Below are positions 45,796-57,471 of a DNA stretch of 64,000 nucleotides, in pieces; position 1 is the stretch's first letter, and every line of letters begins with the position of its first letter. The DNA is from Poa pratensis. Taxonomy: Eukaryota > Streptophyta > Magnoliopsida > Poales > Poaceae. The notes under the pieces were generated by a model. The model was not told where the DNA came from. It did not search any database and saw only the letters and a list, made by a program, of their open reading frames with translations. Position numbers and translations under genes: made by a program. The DNA lies in NCBI GenBank assembly GCA_947311845.1, contig CAMZMU010000027.1, positions 77,972,825 through 78,036,824 on the forward strand, written 5' to 3'.

Positions 45796-46312
45796 TGTCG
45801 TGGGTTTGTCACGTCAGGTGTCATAAATGACTTCGTAGGTGTGGGATTATGCGAGTCAAGCATCTCCGAACTTGGGATCGCAGGAACAAAGATCAACACA
45901 GATTTACCCAGGTTTGGCCCCCTCAATGTGAGGTAAAAGACCTACTTCCTGCCTACCCTAGATTGGTATTGATATGATAATCGAGGTGTTACAATGGAGG
46001 CGATCCGATCTGGTACTCGCCGTATGATCTAGGGTTTTAGGGCTTGATAGCTTGACCCCGTCTAAGTACTGCGAGTCCTCTTTATATACACAGAGGTTCG
46101 CTAGGTTACAAAGGAAACTTCCTCCACAAGGAATACATCAACTGGAACCTACTCAGAGACTAACTCCTCCTCACGTCCTCCAGGATATGTCTTCTAGATC
46201 CTTCTCCTTGTGGCGGTTCGATGTTGGGCTTGATCCCATGTGGGCTTTTGTCCGTGCGAGTAAAGTAAGCCGCACTGGGCCACGGGTTAATCCAGAAAGT
46301 ATTCCCCCGACA
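45796..46312 (-). repeat. 5' LTR of the gypsy element (right copy)
   Basis: Same borders as the left copy, with the TATA box in the same place (complement of about 46081-46088). The primer-binding-site-like sequence lies immediately outside at 45776-45793 on the minus strand. Confidence 0.92.
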
Positions 46313-46461
46313 GTGGCCACGTGGGAGATCTTTTGTCCCGGGTCATAACTGAGCCGAGACTAGGGGGGGGGGGCCTCTAGTCCCGATTCGGTAGTCCCGG
46401 GTGCCAAGCCGGGACTAGAGGGTCTCACGACCCGGGACTAATAGCCTTGTTTCCACTAGTG

Positions 46462-46990
46462 AAGTGCCGCTGCCCCCGAAGCCAACACGACCTGCCAGCC
46501 AAGGGAAACCGGACTGGGAGCCTCTACCTCCCGCCGACGGCGCTGCCGTTCCCTCGAGCACCACCACATGGCAGCAGCCAGCCCCGTGCGGCACCACAGT
46601 GGTGCGACGCACGGGAGGTCGCCGAGAGCAGCGGCCCGCCGAGCCCATCGGGGCCCAGATCGGGCCCTGGCCGAAACCACCGGCAGCCGCGCTGAATGTC
46701 GCCACCACCACCTGCCGCCCCCACCCCGGCCGCGTCGTCATCGAGCCGTGCTGAGCTCGCTGCAGAGGCGGCGCCGCCGCCGCACCACATCGCTGCCGCC
46801 GCGGGAGAACGGGAGCCGTGTCGTGCGTCCACCGCGAGCTCGCCCCGTGCCGCCTTTGTGGAGGCCGGGGGGTGCCGCCACCGCGACCAGGCCGGCGACA
46901 GCGGCGGAGGAGGGTCAGGGGAGGAGGACGGCCGGCGTCGGTGCGGTTAGGGTTCAAGCGGAGCGACACGGGGTCGGGCCTCTTTTCTCG
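46462..46990 (-). mobile_element. 5' piece of the LINE-like retroposon (piece 3 of 3)
   Basis: GC-rich sequence to the right of CACTA-2. On the minus strand it would begin near 46990 (GAGAAAAGAGGCCCGACCC) and read GAACCCTAACCGC, as grass retroposon 5' regions often do. It then joins the segment at 19858 across the AAG target site. Open frames on both strands have no domain. The exact 5' end is not fixed because no target duplication was found. Confidence 0.45.
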
Positions 46991-47538
46991 AACAGCAAAG
47001 TTTGAAAAAAAGAAGAGTAGACGAACAGGGAGAGACAAGATGTTTATTTCACATGCAGATGACTTCAATATGGATGCAAATGCACAGCTAGGTGGCTAGG
47101 CCGATTCACAAACGCAGAGGCGGGGCCATACATAAAAGTGGGGCTGGGGAAGAATCTGTTTTGAATTGGAGATGATCAGCAACTGTGTGGTCAGTGAGTG
47201 AATACTACTCCAGCTAGTACCGCCTGAATTTCTTCAAGAAAGAATTGTACTGCATGCAGGCATGACAATCAATCAATGCCTACTTACTAGGACCGAAGGA
47301 GCAGTGAGACAGAAGGATACCCGGCCTCTGTGTTTTGTTTCTGTCGAGTTATTGCACCAGTAAAAGTCTAGCAAGCAGTAGTATAGTACATGTTTGTGTA
47401 GTTACTTCATGCAGGCAGGCAGGCCAGCCAGCAGCGAGCTAGCCATTGATCAGATCAGATAAAAGAGTGATAAGAAGATATAAAGTTGGCTGCCTTTGCA
47501 ATTGGAGCTGTACTGCGGTATTAACATTTCAACCTTTT
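46991..47538. other. No gene seen
   Basis: Ordinary intergenic sequence without recognisable ORF, repeat or element boundary. Confidence 0.4.
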
Positions 47539-47550
47539 AGGATGCGGCAG

Positions 47551-48632
47551 GCTCGCTTTCCCCCACCTCGCCCCCGTTGAGAGTCGTAGGCGACTCTGCC
47601 TCCTGCCCGGCCCGATCTCAGATCTCCTCCGTCGCGGCGCTGCTGGCTAGAGAAGATATGAGGGAGGTGCGCGTGGCCCTCTGTATAGTTTAGGTAGCTT
47701 AGTTTTGCCCCTCGTGGCGTGTGCCTCCATGGCGATTGAGGGTAGGAAGAAGATCTCCGGCGGCCAGATCTTCTGTTCCTGGTTCTTCCTCTACTCCGTG
47801 GCTCTCCGTCAGTGGCAGTCGGGGATGCTGGCGGCGTGGAGGAGAGCGGGCATCCCTCTAAATAAGGTCTGCTTTGGGTGCTTCGAAGCGGAGGCCGTGG
47901 ATCTCCTTTGTTTCGATGCGGTCCCTCTCTCTCTGGCGAGGAAGCTTCCATGGTGGGAGCTGGCGCTGCAGGAGACCACCGCTCGCCCTATTAATAAGGT
48001 CTATCCCCTGCTTCTCTGCTACAAGCTTCTTCATGCACTGCCTCCTCTGGCCCGTGGCATGGAGCTGGAGTTCGATGGCGGGGCTATGGTCTTCAACTGG
48101 TGGCAGGTAGGCAGGTTTTTGGGTGGAGCTTCTATCTTTGTGGTTGCTGCTCTCTTGCGCCGCAATGGATGCGGGAAGGAGGGTGTGCGTCTTTGAGCTG
48201 GAGCTGCACGGGAAGATCCTCGGACTGCGATAATCGGAGCTTATCAATGGCAGCGATCTTGCGCTGCTGTTATCTCAGGCGATTTGAGCCACTCCGTCCT
48301 GTGGTGCTCATTGTACCACAGAGCTTTCAACCTCCAGGCCGATGTGCCAACGCGGAGGCCCTACTGCAGTTCCGTGGCGGCGTTCCACGTCGCTACGCCG
48401 CCAAGTGGTGTTGTCCCCGGCGATGGCGCTGACGGCCGCTGCGTCGAGCTGATCCTTTTCGGTGGAGAAGGACCTGACTGTGTTCCTCATTTCTTATCTG
48501 GGGTCCTTTATGTAAAAGCCAGGGAATTGGATGTATTTTTCCTTTTCTTCAGGGTCCTTGATGTAATTTGCAATCCCACCGTCTAATGCAGTCTGGACCC
48601 TTCGGGGTCCTTCCCTTTGTTCAAAAAAAAAA
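47551..48632 (+). mobile_element. LINE-like non-autonomous retroposon with poly-A and 12-bp TSD
   Basis: The segment ends with GGGTCCTTCCCTTTGTTC and an A run of about 11 (48623-48633). It is flanked by the direct repeat AGGATGCGGCAG (47539-47550 and 48633-48644). These are the marks of target-primed reverse transcription. The 3' end resembles grass LINE tails. The 1.08-kb body has an open frame (47705-48196, 163 residues) with no reverse transcriptase or endonuclease motif, so the source must be a non-autonomous family, a heavily deleted LINE or a retroposed transcript. Confidence 0.75.
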
Positions 48633-48734
48633 AGGATGCGGCAGCGGTATAAGCTAGCATGCATGCAGAGTCAGTATCCTCATCTAAATTCACTTCTCTC
48701 AGTTTGTAATAGGAGCACACAATACGGAAATCCG

Positions 48735-49122
48735 TTGTGGCTTCCGAGCACCAGTGAGCTCGTTATTTCAAATTTTTGAAAATCAAACTTTTTTATTTCC
48801 AAAAAATCTGAAAACATTTACAGAGATACATATAGACATTACTTAAGTACGCCAGAATTTTCGTAAAGAAATTCGTTATATTTTGGGCTAGGGAAAAAGA
48901 GAAATGTCTGACAGATCCAACACAATATATCCCTTTTCTTATGACCAGGTATTTGTTATTTTTATACAGCTCAGAATACGACGTTTTTTGCAACGAAAAT
49001 TTGCACGTACATAGGAAACATGCATATGTATCATAGGAATTTTTTTCAGATTTTTTTCAAACTCAAATTTCAAAATTTTGAAAACTGAATACATAGGGTT
49101 CACTGGTTCCCGGGTGCCACAA
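48735..49122. mobile_element. MITE-like element with TTGTGGC ends
   Basis: The left end TTGTGGCTTCCGAGCACCAG and the inverse of the right end, TTGTGGCACCCGGGAACCAG, form imperfect inverted repeats around an A/T-rich 390-bp core. Possible flanking duplication AAATCCG/AAATCTG. Superfamily not assigned. Confidence 0.55.
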
Positions 49123-49957
49123 ATCTGCATCCCAAACAATAGTGCTAGCCACCTCACTTTTATTCATACATAGCAAACTTTGATTACTGATGTCTATAAG
49201 CATTTCTAGATTGATCCAGTGAACTCCTGTCAGTAAGTTTTCCCTGGTTTAGTTATTTACAGTACTCCTATTTTTTTCACCAGAATATTCATATTTAAAT
49301 TTTGGTTCAAAACTACGTGTTAAAGACTGTATGACATAACTAAAACAAATTATAGGTACTTTTTTGTTTGAACAAAACGCCAAGCGTAATGCAAACTCTG
49401 AGGCACGGACAAGATATTTTGACTCGTAGGTTTAGACTTTAGAAGCTCAAAAATGCATTTCAATATGTTTAAAAGTCTGCAAATTTTAAGAGTATACATC
49501 AGGATATTTTATGTTCGCACACAAAGTTTTGCCGAAAAAAGACACTTTTATGTCCTGTGTATAAAGACAAAAAAAAAAGAGTCTCGTGATAAGTCATTTT
49601 GGACACCAAATTTTTTCTTTTTTATACGCCACGCCGCACTAGCCAGAGACCACAAGAGGAGGATGGTACGCTGCCGCCGACTACCCCCGGGCTTTGCCGA
49701 GAGGCGGTGAGGGGGCAGAGCGAGGAGCAGGGGTGGGGTGGTTGAGGTGTGGCAATGCTGGGTTCATCTGTGTCGACCCCCAAGAGCGACGCGGACACGA
49801 GACCCGTATCTATAGCAATTAAATTACATATATGCGTGTGACACACAAGTGTTAGCCAACTAAACGTGATAACGGTAAAAACTGGTTTGTATGCGGCGGC
49901 CTCAGCTAATTTCGGCGATAAGGACGGTCCCGTTGGCTGCGCGGGTAGTGCCCGGCT
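49123..49957. other. No gene seen
   Basis: A/T-rich intergenic sequence; the small open frames have no recognisable domain. Confidence 0.4.
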
Positions 49958-49969
49958 GGATTTCGAGGC

Positions 49970-50989
49970 GTGTCGACATGTCTCAGCGGCTCACATGCCA
50001 GATATGGGTTTGTGTCAAGGAAATGTCCCGAAGGAACCTCTCACGTAGGGTTGTTCACAACAATGGGGACTGAAACCCTCAATGACCTCGGTGAAGCGAC
50101 ACACACAGAGCAAGGAGACACAGAGGTTTATCCAGGTTCAGGCCACCGTGATAGTGTAAAACCCTACTCCTGCTTGTCTGGATTGCACTGCTTGTAGAAG
50201 TTACAGTACATGTATTGGAGCTTGAATCGGATCCCCTGCTAAGGTTGCAGTGCAGCCCTATTTATAGTGCTCCGGTCCTCTTCACCCAAAGGTGTTGGCG
50301 GGAAGGGTTGGCACATAGCACCAAAAGAGGGTACCGGCGTACTGCCCTAGCACAGATAAAGCCACCGTCCATGGCGCAGTCGCAAGGACTTGTCGGTGAC
50401 GTCGCCGGTGACGCCCGCGGTGGCGCGTAGCGCTGGTCCGGCTGTCTTGCACCAAAGCGGAAGGTTTTGGGCTTCGCTTTGCTTGCCGTAGTTGGTCAAC
50501 ATCCTTTAATCAGCAAAGTGGAAAGTTTTGGCCGGCACGCTCCGCGTCGGGGCGCAAGCGTGCGCGTCACTCTGAAGGAGACGCAGATGCACATGGCCCC
50601 TGGCGCGGGGTCACCGGTGTGCAGTGTCTTGTCTTCGCGCGAGGCCTGGTGGGCGGTGGCGATGCTTCCCTCTCGAGGGTGGCCTCGCGAGGCTGTCCCT
50701 TGGGTAGACTTGGTTGTCCGCAGCGTGTCCTCCTGAGGCTGTGCGCCTCAGAAGTGCAAGCCTTCGCGAGGCACTGCAGAGCGTGTCGCACTCCGTTGAC
50801 TGCTGACTTGACTTGGTCTTCCACGTGTGGTCTTCCGGGCGAACGGCATACGGGCCGTGGTACCCTGGTTTTCACTAGTCCGACAGTTTGGGCGTCGGTC
50901 GGTGGGGTGATTTGCTGCTCTTCTAGCGGTGGTGACCGCGACGCGGCGAGCGGCATTGGCATGGTGGCTGCGCAGGAAGTGTCCCTGCC
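49970..50989. repeat. LTR-like segment bounded by a 12-bp direct repeat
   Basis: GGATTTCGAGGC occurs at 49958-49969 and again at 50990-51001. A second diverged pair, AAGGAAATGTCCC (about 50017) and CAGGAAGTGTCCC (about 50973), lies just inside. Phrases such as GGTTTATCCAGGTTCAGGCC and AAACCCTACTCCTGCTTG are of the kind seen in antisense Triticeae LTRs (compare ACCCAGGTTCGGCC in the gypsy LTR here). No TG...CA pair with a 5-bp duplication could be fixed, so it may be a solo LTR fragment or another insertion. Confidence 0.4.
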
Positions 50990-51001
50990 GGATTTCGAGG
51001 C

Positions 51002-51713
51002 ACATTATCAGTTTTCATCTTTATGTTTTCTGTTGGTTTGAATTTGAACACCCAAAGTTAAATTTCTAGATCCGTCCAGGGCTAGAAAAGGAGTGAACAC
51101 TCTGACAGGCAATAACTTTGTCGAGCCAAGCAAGGAAGCTAGAGAGAAGAATGAATGAACACCAGAAAAAAAAAAAGAGTTTCTCACACTACTGGTGATC
51201 GACCAGCCGCTGGCACCGCCGGTCGATCCGTGGAAGAGATCTCCGGTGACGTTGCATGCATGTAGCTAGGCCGGCCGGTGCGTGCATGCTGCATGCTGAT
51301 ACGTGGTACTGTACATGGATCGTATTCCCGAGAGCCAGAGACACGCAGAGAAACCACAGAGATCAAGAGAGAGACAGACAGAAGCTAGAGAGAGAAGCAT
51401 CCTACGTCCTGCATGGAGTAGTCTCGGATAAGATGATACTCCTGCTGCTGCTGCTGTTTCTGCCTAACAATAAATACTTTTGGTGGTATGAGCATGGCAT
51501 CTTGGTCAACTCCTCGACTGATCTATCAAATATGCTACACCGAGGTACATGCATGCATGCTTGTGTACACGAGATGAGCATTTAACATGTCACCCTCTGA
51601 ATGTTCTTCATTTCGGTTTCATATATACGGGTGCAATATATACTGCTGGCACGTCGGCACGTACCTGCATGTAATGCATGTTTTGAAACCTTGATCGCCC
51701 TGGATTACAAGTA
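51002..51713. other. No gene seen
   Basis: Intergenic sequence with a run of A (about 51166) and GCATGCATG-rich stretches; no supported feature. Confidence 0.4.
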
Positions 51714-51815
51714 CTCCCTCAGTCCGAAAATTAGTTTGGCTCAAACGGAGTATCTATCACTAAATTACGTATAGATACAGTTGTATCAGTGACATTTATT
51801 TCTGGACAGAGGGAG
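51714..51815. mobile_element. Stowaway-type MITE
   Basis: Begins CTCCCTCAGTCCGAAAA and ends GGACAGAGGGAG, inverted repeats of the Tc1/mariner-related Stowaway type. Flanked by TA on both sides. Length 102 bp. Confidence 0.85.
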
Positions 51816-53471
51816 TACTTCTATATGCATGAGGTTGTTTTAGAGTTAAACAATCTCCTTAAGTTCATATATGTGCGTCATATCATATATTCATATGTGT
51901 ACATACTACGTAGTGACTAGGGACTCTACATTAGTTCCTTTCAGAGTTGGTGGTTGATCTGGTGATTAGAGTAGTGGGAGGTACACGTGCTCTAGCTTAA
52001 CTAGCAGCTTAACTGATGTAGGCAAATAATTATTTAAGAGTCCTTATTTATCCATCTACAAGTAGGAGTTCTAATTAGCAGAGGACAACATGTACATATG
52101 TAGTGCCATATAATACACATCGGACATGAAAAATACAATTAATTCTTTTTTCTCACCAAGTAAGCAAGCGTGTAGGCCATGCATGCAACGCATAACGGAT
52201 CAACGACACAATGATGCACCAATGAGTATAGGGAGCAAAAGGATCTAGCTTGGCTGCTGGTAGGCGTACAACTCAACACGCAATGCACATCTAGGAGAAA
52301 GATACAAAAGCAAACGCATGTATCAACATCTTCTTGCATCCTCAATCGTACGACAGAAGACGTATCCAGTGATCCAGATTATAGGGAGTGGATCATGGGT
52401 GGACATGATCGATGGATAGGACAAGGCATTCTTCAGGTTTCAGTAGCAGGCGTGGCTAGCTTCATGCGTCCTCTCCTCCCTCAGCTCTTCCTTCTCACCC
52501 ACAGCTCCAGCCAGTTTGTGACGCCCCTGGCCACTGACTTAGACTAGACGCTTCCTGCCCCTGCCCTGCATGCTTCTCTGGTTCTTCTTCATCAGTTACT
52601 ACTTCGATTCAATTCTTTCAGACAACACGTCACATTTCCACCATCCACCGTTGCGTTGCATGCAGCTAGCGGAGGAGTACTATGCATACCACCACTATAT
52701 GCATTTTGATCGGTTTCCGTGTTGCAGCGCTGCAGGGACGGATGGCCGGCCGGCCGGCGCGTCGATTCCGAATTAATCCCTCTAGCGAGCTAGTCCTGGC
52801 TAAACCTAGGTACCTACTATCTCTAGCTACGTGGGTTTACCAAGCTCTTCGTCCTGTCAAATTTGAACGACGACGTTTACCTCAGCTGATCGACGTTTGA
52901 AAAGGCTTTGCCTTCGGTTCAGAAATTGCCAAAAATGAACACAACGTTTTATTTTAGACAATCCTAATATGTTCCCTCGCAAGTGTTTACTCGTCACATT
53001 ATATCGGTTCGACCGTGTGTGGTTTTATTTATAATTCGAGAAAAAAGGATTTGGATATGTCGTACCAATGCCCACATGCCATAGGTAGATGGGTTTCTTT
53101 TCCAACAAGTTTGAATCAAAGGAATTTCACATGAATTTTGTGTGATATTACTTTTTAGGAATATATCTGTGTTGGTGTCGTTCGATTCACGGGATTACAA
53201 TCCTCATGAATTTTCCCTAACTGAAGATTCATTCGCACTGTTTGGACGGATAGTTTCTCCACCCAATTTTCTTGATGCATTTTTATTTGTTTTTTGGTGG
53301 CATACCAAACACTATTTGATGTTTATCTATATAGTTTTTCAATCTATTGGGTTTCGGAGTACATGTCATTTCAATCCCTAATTTTTCATATTCTTGTGCT
53401 TCAGGAATCATTTGAATGGTCAAAAATGTGGAAACAAAGCAATAAAAGGTTATTCATTGAAAATTCAGTTC
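51816..53471. other. No gene seen
   Basis: Intergenic sequence. 53150-53430 has imperfect repeats of AATTTTTC/CATGAATTTT-like phrases that may be a decayed small element. No coding frame with a domain. Confidence 0.35.
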
Positions 53472-53778
53472 TGCTCCCGAGTTCATATGCTCCCGCCTGA
53501 GTAAAAAAATCAAAAAAGTAAATCAATTCAAAAATTGTGAATTTTTTGGCAACAAACATATTCAAATGTTCCACATATGTGCAAAGATTTGCGTAGAAAT
53601 TAAAATTGTGGTGCTCTGTGCAGGAAAAAAAACATAATCAGCGGCCAACATGAGAATTAAAGAAACTTTGCACACGAACACTTAAATAAGTTTGCTGACA
53701 AAAATTCAGAAATTCTTGAATTATTTTAATATATTTCAAATTTCGTACTAAGTGGGGAGCATATGACTTCAGGGGCTA
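53472..53778. mobile_element. MITE-like element with CATATGCTCCC at both ends
   Basis: GCTCCCGAGTTCATATGCTCCC at the left matches the inverse of the right end (GCCCCTGAAGTCATATGCTC). It is related in end sequence and A/T-rich core to the element at 6877-7125. No clear target duplication. Confidence 0.5.
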
Positions 53779-56772
53779 AAACCCGCACTCCAGGTTCATC
53801 TCCTACATCATTTGGTATCGAAAGAAAGGAATAGGAGGGTATTTAGAAATGAGGCACTCCCTGCGACGAAGTTACTGCGGCTTATCCACGAGGAGATTGC
53901 TTTGCAACCATATGCTCACAAGAATGACCATAGAGACGGGGCGTAGTTTAATTTGTTCTTTGTTACGGTACGGCCTTTTTCCACTTGTCTCCTGTAAATA
54001 TTTCTCTCTTCTAATCAAATGGCAGAGCTCCAGCCTTTCAAAAACATGTGTATCTTAGGTCGACTCATTGTATCGTGTTCATTTCGGATACATGAACGCT
54101 GCCTGGTGTCCTCCATGTAGAATCTGCGATTATATATGTCATCGAATGCATTATTTTCGATAATTACGTCGTAAACTTTTGAGAATGTTTTACTCCACGG
54201 ATGTGCACGTACCCCTCTGAGGATAAATTAAGTGTTGCAAGTGTTTATCTAGCTGGTGGGTACTAGTGTCATACTGTCATGTTTGAATTGTTGCAATTAG
54301 TGCTACGTGTTCCTAGACAACAGTCTGGTAAGAGCAGCACTAATAATTACCAATATGCATGCTTCGCCTCGATGTGATTGTTGTAATAGCGACCGTACCA
54401 TTTTGTTAAGTAGCTGTCGTGTTGTGGTCCATTTTAAGCACTAACTCTGGCTGCGTAACTGTCCACTTATGGCATATGCTTCTCCATCTCAGAGTGTGCT
54501 TAATTTGTCGGTCTGTCTAGCTAGTTACTCCGCCTAAACATCCGGTTCAATTATACTTGGTAGTTGGATCAAGGCCACTCCCTTAATTTTCCGTACAGAC
54601 ATGGGGGAGACATTGCATGTTTTCATGGCAGGCGATCCAGTAGCGGCGAAGATTAATTGATATTTTTATGGGTGCTTACTAACATGCATGGGTGAAAAAT
54701 GGGGTGTGGGACCCTTTCAGCGCAAGAATAATGAACTCCGCTGACTCAAATTAAGGGAATTTATTCAATACTCGGCGGAACAAACCAGAAATTACGCAAG
54801 AGAAATGAGGCCATACGTACGTATTCATAAAATGTTTAGGAGAGTGACGATTGATTGCCAATTTTCAGAAGGGAATTCAATTCTACTTCCCAGCTGAACC
54901 CTAGTACTCCTACGTACGGTATGCATGCAGCACAAGCGTACGATCGAAGAGCTTAGCCCAGCTCTGTTCAAAAAAAGAAGAAGAGCTTAGCCTAGCTAGG
55001 CAGAAGTAAACACGGCATTTAGTCAGCCCTTTGCAAGGACGCCGACGACGCACCCCACAGCAACTCCGAGGAGAGATATTAGATGGGATGGTTGCGCCGC
55101 GTTTAGTGCCGGCGCAGAGACCATCATCGCCTCATAATTCACGAGTCCTTCTTTTCCCCCTCCGCCCGAAATCCGAGACAGATCTCCAGAATCCTACGTG
55201 TAATTCCACCCTTGAATGCAATTGAAGCACACTCTCTCTTTCTTGATCTCTCCTCTAGATAGGCTCTAGCTAGGCCTGGCTGATGCCATGGCATTGGCAG
55301 GGAGGAAGATACAAAGAGACAAGACGTGTTAATAAATTAAAATCGTAGTACTTATTACAGATCTACGGATCGAAACATTCAAAGCATTTGCAGCGGAAAG
55401 GAGGCATTTTCTATAGATGAATGTACAGTTCAACCATAAGAAAAGTCCACTTTTCACATTTACAAAGTCGATTTGGCTCATTTTCTATCTCTCAAGTTTT
55501 GTTGCTCACTTCACCTTGACCATCATATTGGGAGCACTTCACCCATCGACATTTTTAAAAAATGCGGAAATGATCTGAAAATTTCCGAGAAAAACTAACA
55601 CACTTAGTATGTTTTTTGAACAAAAATACACTCGGTATGTGACATAAAGTTATGAACACTATTTAGAAACCTTGCCATTTACTCGTGTGCAAAAGAAAGT
55701 ACCATGTTATATTATGAGCCAATTTTGCATAGACACGAACAGTCATATTTTGTAACCAAAACTTTTGTGCACATACTTTGCCCCATAACTTTAGTATGAA
55801 TGTTAGATATGTTAGAATCTTCCAGGTACAGTTTTCTCTTTTTACCGAGGGGTAAACGGCTTCAAGATAGGACATCAAGGATTAAGCAAGTCTAAAAGGT
55901 TTGTAGACATAATCAGATCACTATTTTCTGAACATCATATGGATGAAATGAAATCATGTATAACTATTTGGGAAGTACGATTGAACCTGGTTGAGGCATT
56001 TTCGTTGACGGAATTGCTTCAAGACCAGTCAATTGGTTTTTGTAGAACCAGACGACAAGCTTTTTATTAATGAAATAAGTCATTTTTATTGGATGCTCTC
56101 CAATTGTAAGTTTATTGTACACCAGTTGTGATTTAAAAAAATGTGCAACTATGTTTTTTTTAAGTATGGCAGTTTTTTTAACCTTTTACAATCTATTTTT
56201 AGATTTGACTTTAAATCAGTCGAATTATTTTACATATCTATTTCTATTTTGGCAAATTCGAACTTTCTATAAAAAATAAGTCGACTAGTAGGTTTGAAAA
56301 AACAGGCTTTTTCCTTACCATGAATTTAATTCCTTAGCCAATTCCTAATGTTCTAAAACGAACGAAATGACCTAAACGATGTTATCTACAATTCCTACAT
56401 CGATCTTGCACTCCCGTAAGCGCATTATACCGGCTAAAAAGTGTATGAATAAACAGTAATACGTTGCACTCAATGTGTTGGGTCACAAACTTACTCACAA
56501 TTATACGTTGCTTCCCAAGGCGAAAATATGTCTATGTGTATCTCTAATTTTGCAGCTACACATCCACACTGACATTAACTGAGTCCCACATGGATCTCTT
56601 TCTCTCTATCGATCCCTTCATGCATGCATACGTCTTAGCTAGGTCCGGCAGGAAACAATTACCCCCACTGACATACGCGCGACACTATGCACGTAGTTAT
56701 ACACGTACTCAATTATACGGTATGCGTATGCACTGAGTACCACGAGTGACAAATAACTCTGCCTAGCAATAC
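53779..56772. other. No gene seen
   Basis: About 3 kb of A/T-rich intergenic sequence. Open frames are short and match no domain. No element boundary could be supported. Confidence 0.4.
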
Positions 56773-56787
56773 AACCAAGTATATATC

Positions 56788-57471
56788 TTTTTTTAAGAAA
56801 AGGGGGCCCCGGTCTCTGCATCAAAATGATGCACACATCCAGCCGCATTATTAAAACCAAGTTCCAAAAATATCAGTTTACATCTCACGGATCACTTAAA
56901 GGATACAAAGATCAACCACTTAAAAAAAGAAACTCTAAACATTTATTCTTCTAGGATGTTGCCACCTAGTCCGGTAGAAGATAGCCCGTACGACCGTCAT
57001 AATGCGAGTACATCATGTATCCATGAGACCACGCTGATCCACAGGAAGAAGAAATGACCACAAATGGATCCAATAAATTGCCTTGTTGATAACCTGCAAG
57101 TAATGAGTAGAAGATGTTTTTTTAGATACAATATCATTGCGACAATTCCAAATAGACCAAAGAATGGCCGCAATATCAATCCTAATCCGGGCTTTGGAAG
57201 CCTTGTCTACCCCATTCAACCATGATCCAAACATATTTGATATACTTGTTGGTGGGTAGTTATTGAAAGTAAAATGAACTAATCTCCAAATATCTCTAGC
57301 AAACATGCACGAAATAAAGAGATGCTCGACGGTCTCATCTTTGCCACAAAAAATGCATTTCTTGCATCCTATCCAATTCCGCTTAGCCAGGTTATCTTCT
57401 GTTAACAATTCTTTTCTCTAAAGAAACCACAGAAATATTTTAATCTTCAAAGGGATTTTTAATTTCCACAA
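56788..57471 (-). mobile_element. 5'-truncated LINE with 15-bp TSD
   Basis: On the minus strand the segment ends with GCAGAGACCGGGGCCCCC and CTTTTCTTAAAAAAA (poly-T at 56788-56794). It is flanked by AACCAAGTATATATC at 56773-56787 and 57472-57486. The coding part (57408-57013 and just upstream) is the end of a LINE ORF2 with a zinc-binding reverse-transcriptase domain: LWKLKIPLKIKIFLWFL, CKKCIFCGKDETVEHLFISC and the tail IWNCRNDIV. Frame breaks near 57415 show it is inactive. Only the last 684 bp were inserted. Confidence 0.88.

Larger units (their letters stand above)
29606..46312 (-). mobile_element. Ty3/gypsy LTR retrotransposon, Tat-like, split by CACTA-3
   Basis: Two LTRs of about 516 bp (29606-30121 and 45796-46312) have TGTCG...CGACA borders. 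Target duplications are GCGGC (29601-29605) and GTGGC (46313-46317), differing at one CpG. Genes lie on the minus strand in the order gag, protease, reverse transcriptase, RNase H, a second RNase H-like domain, integrase. A primer-binding-site-like TGGCGCCCACCGTGGGG adjoins the right (5') LTR on the minus strand, and a purine tract CTTGGGGGC adjoins the left (3') LTR. The LTRs differ at about 17-18 positions plus an indel by eye (about 3.5%). Stops and frameshifts in gag and pol make it non-autonomous now. Without CACTA-3 it is about 8.1 kb. Confidence 0.93.
19859..46461 (+). mobile_element. CACTA-2, a CACTA transposon split by a gypsy element
   Basis: The left end CACTAGTAGAAACAAGG (19859) and the right end CCTTGTTTCCACTAGTG (ending 46461) are inverted repeats with one mismatch. 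Both are flanked by the exact 3-bp duplication AAG (19856-19858 and 46462-46464). Removing the gypsy insertion (29606-46312 plus one target copy) leaves an element of about 9.9 kb. Genes lie on the plus strand: a decayed TNP2 transposase (about 20800-24109), then a decayed second gene with an Ulp1 domain (26392-29155). Subterminal motifs are CTTTAGTCCCGG types at the left and CTTTTGTCCCGGGTCG types at the right. Confidence 0.92.

Noticed and set aside
46415..47099. Long open frames on both strands in the right LINE-like piece
   Set aside because: GC-driven frames; no retroelement or host domain; frames end at element borders.
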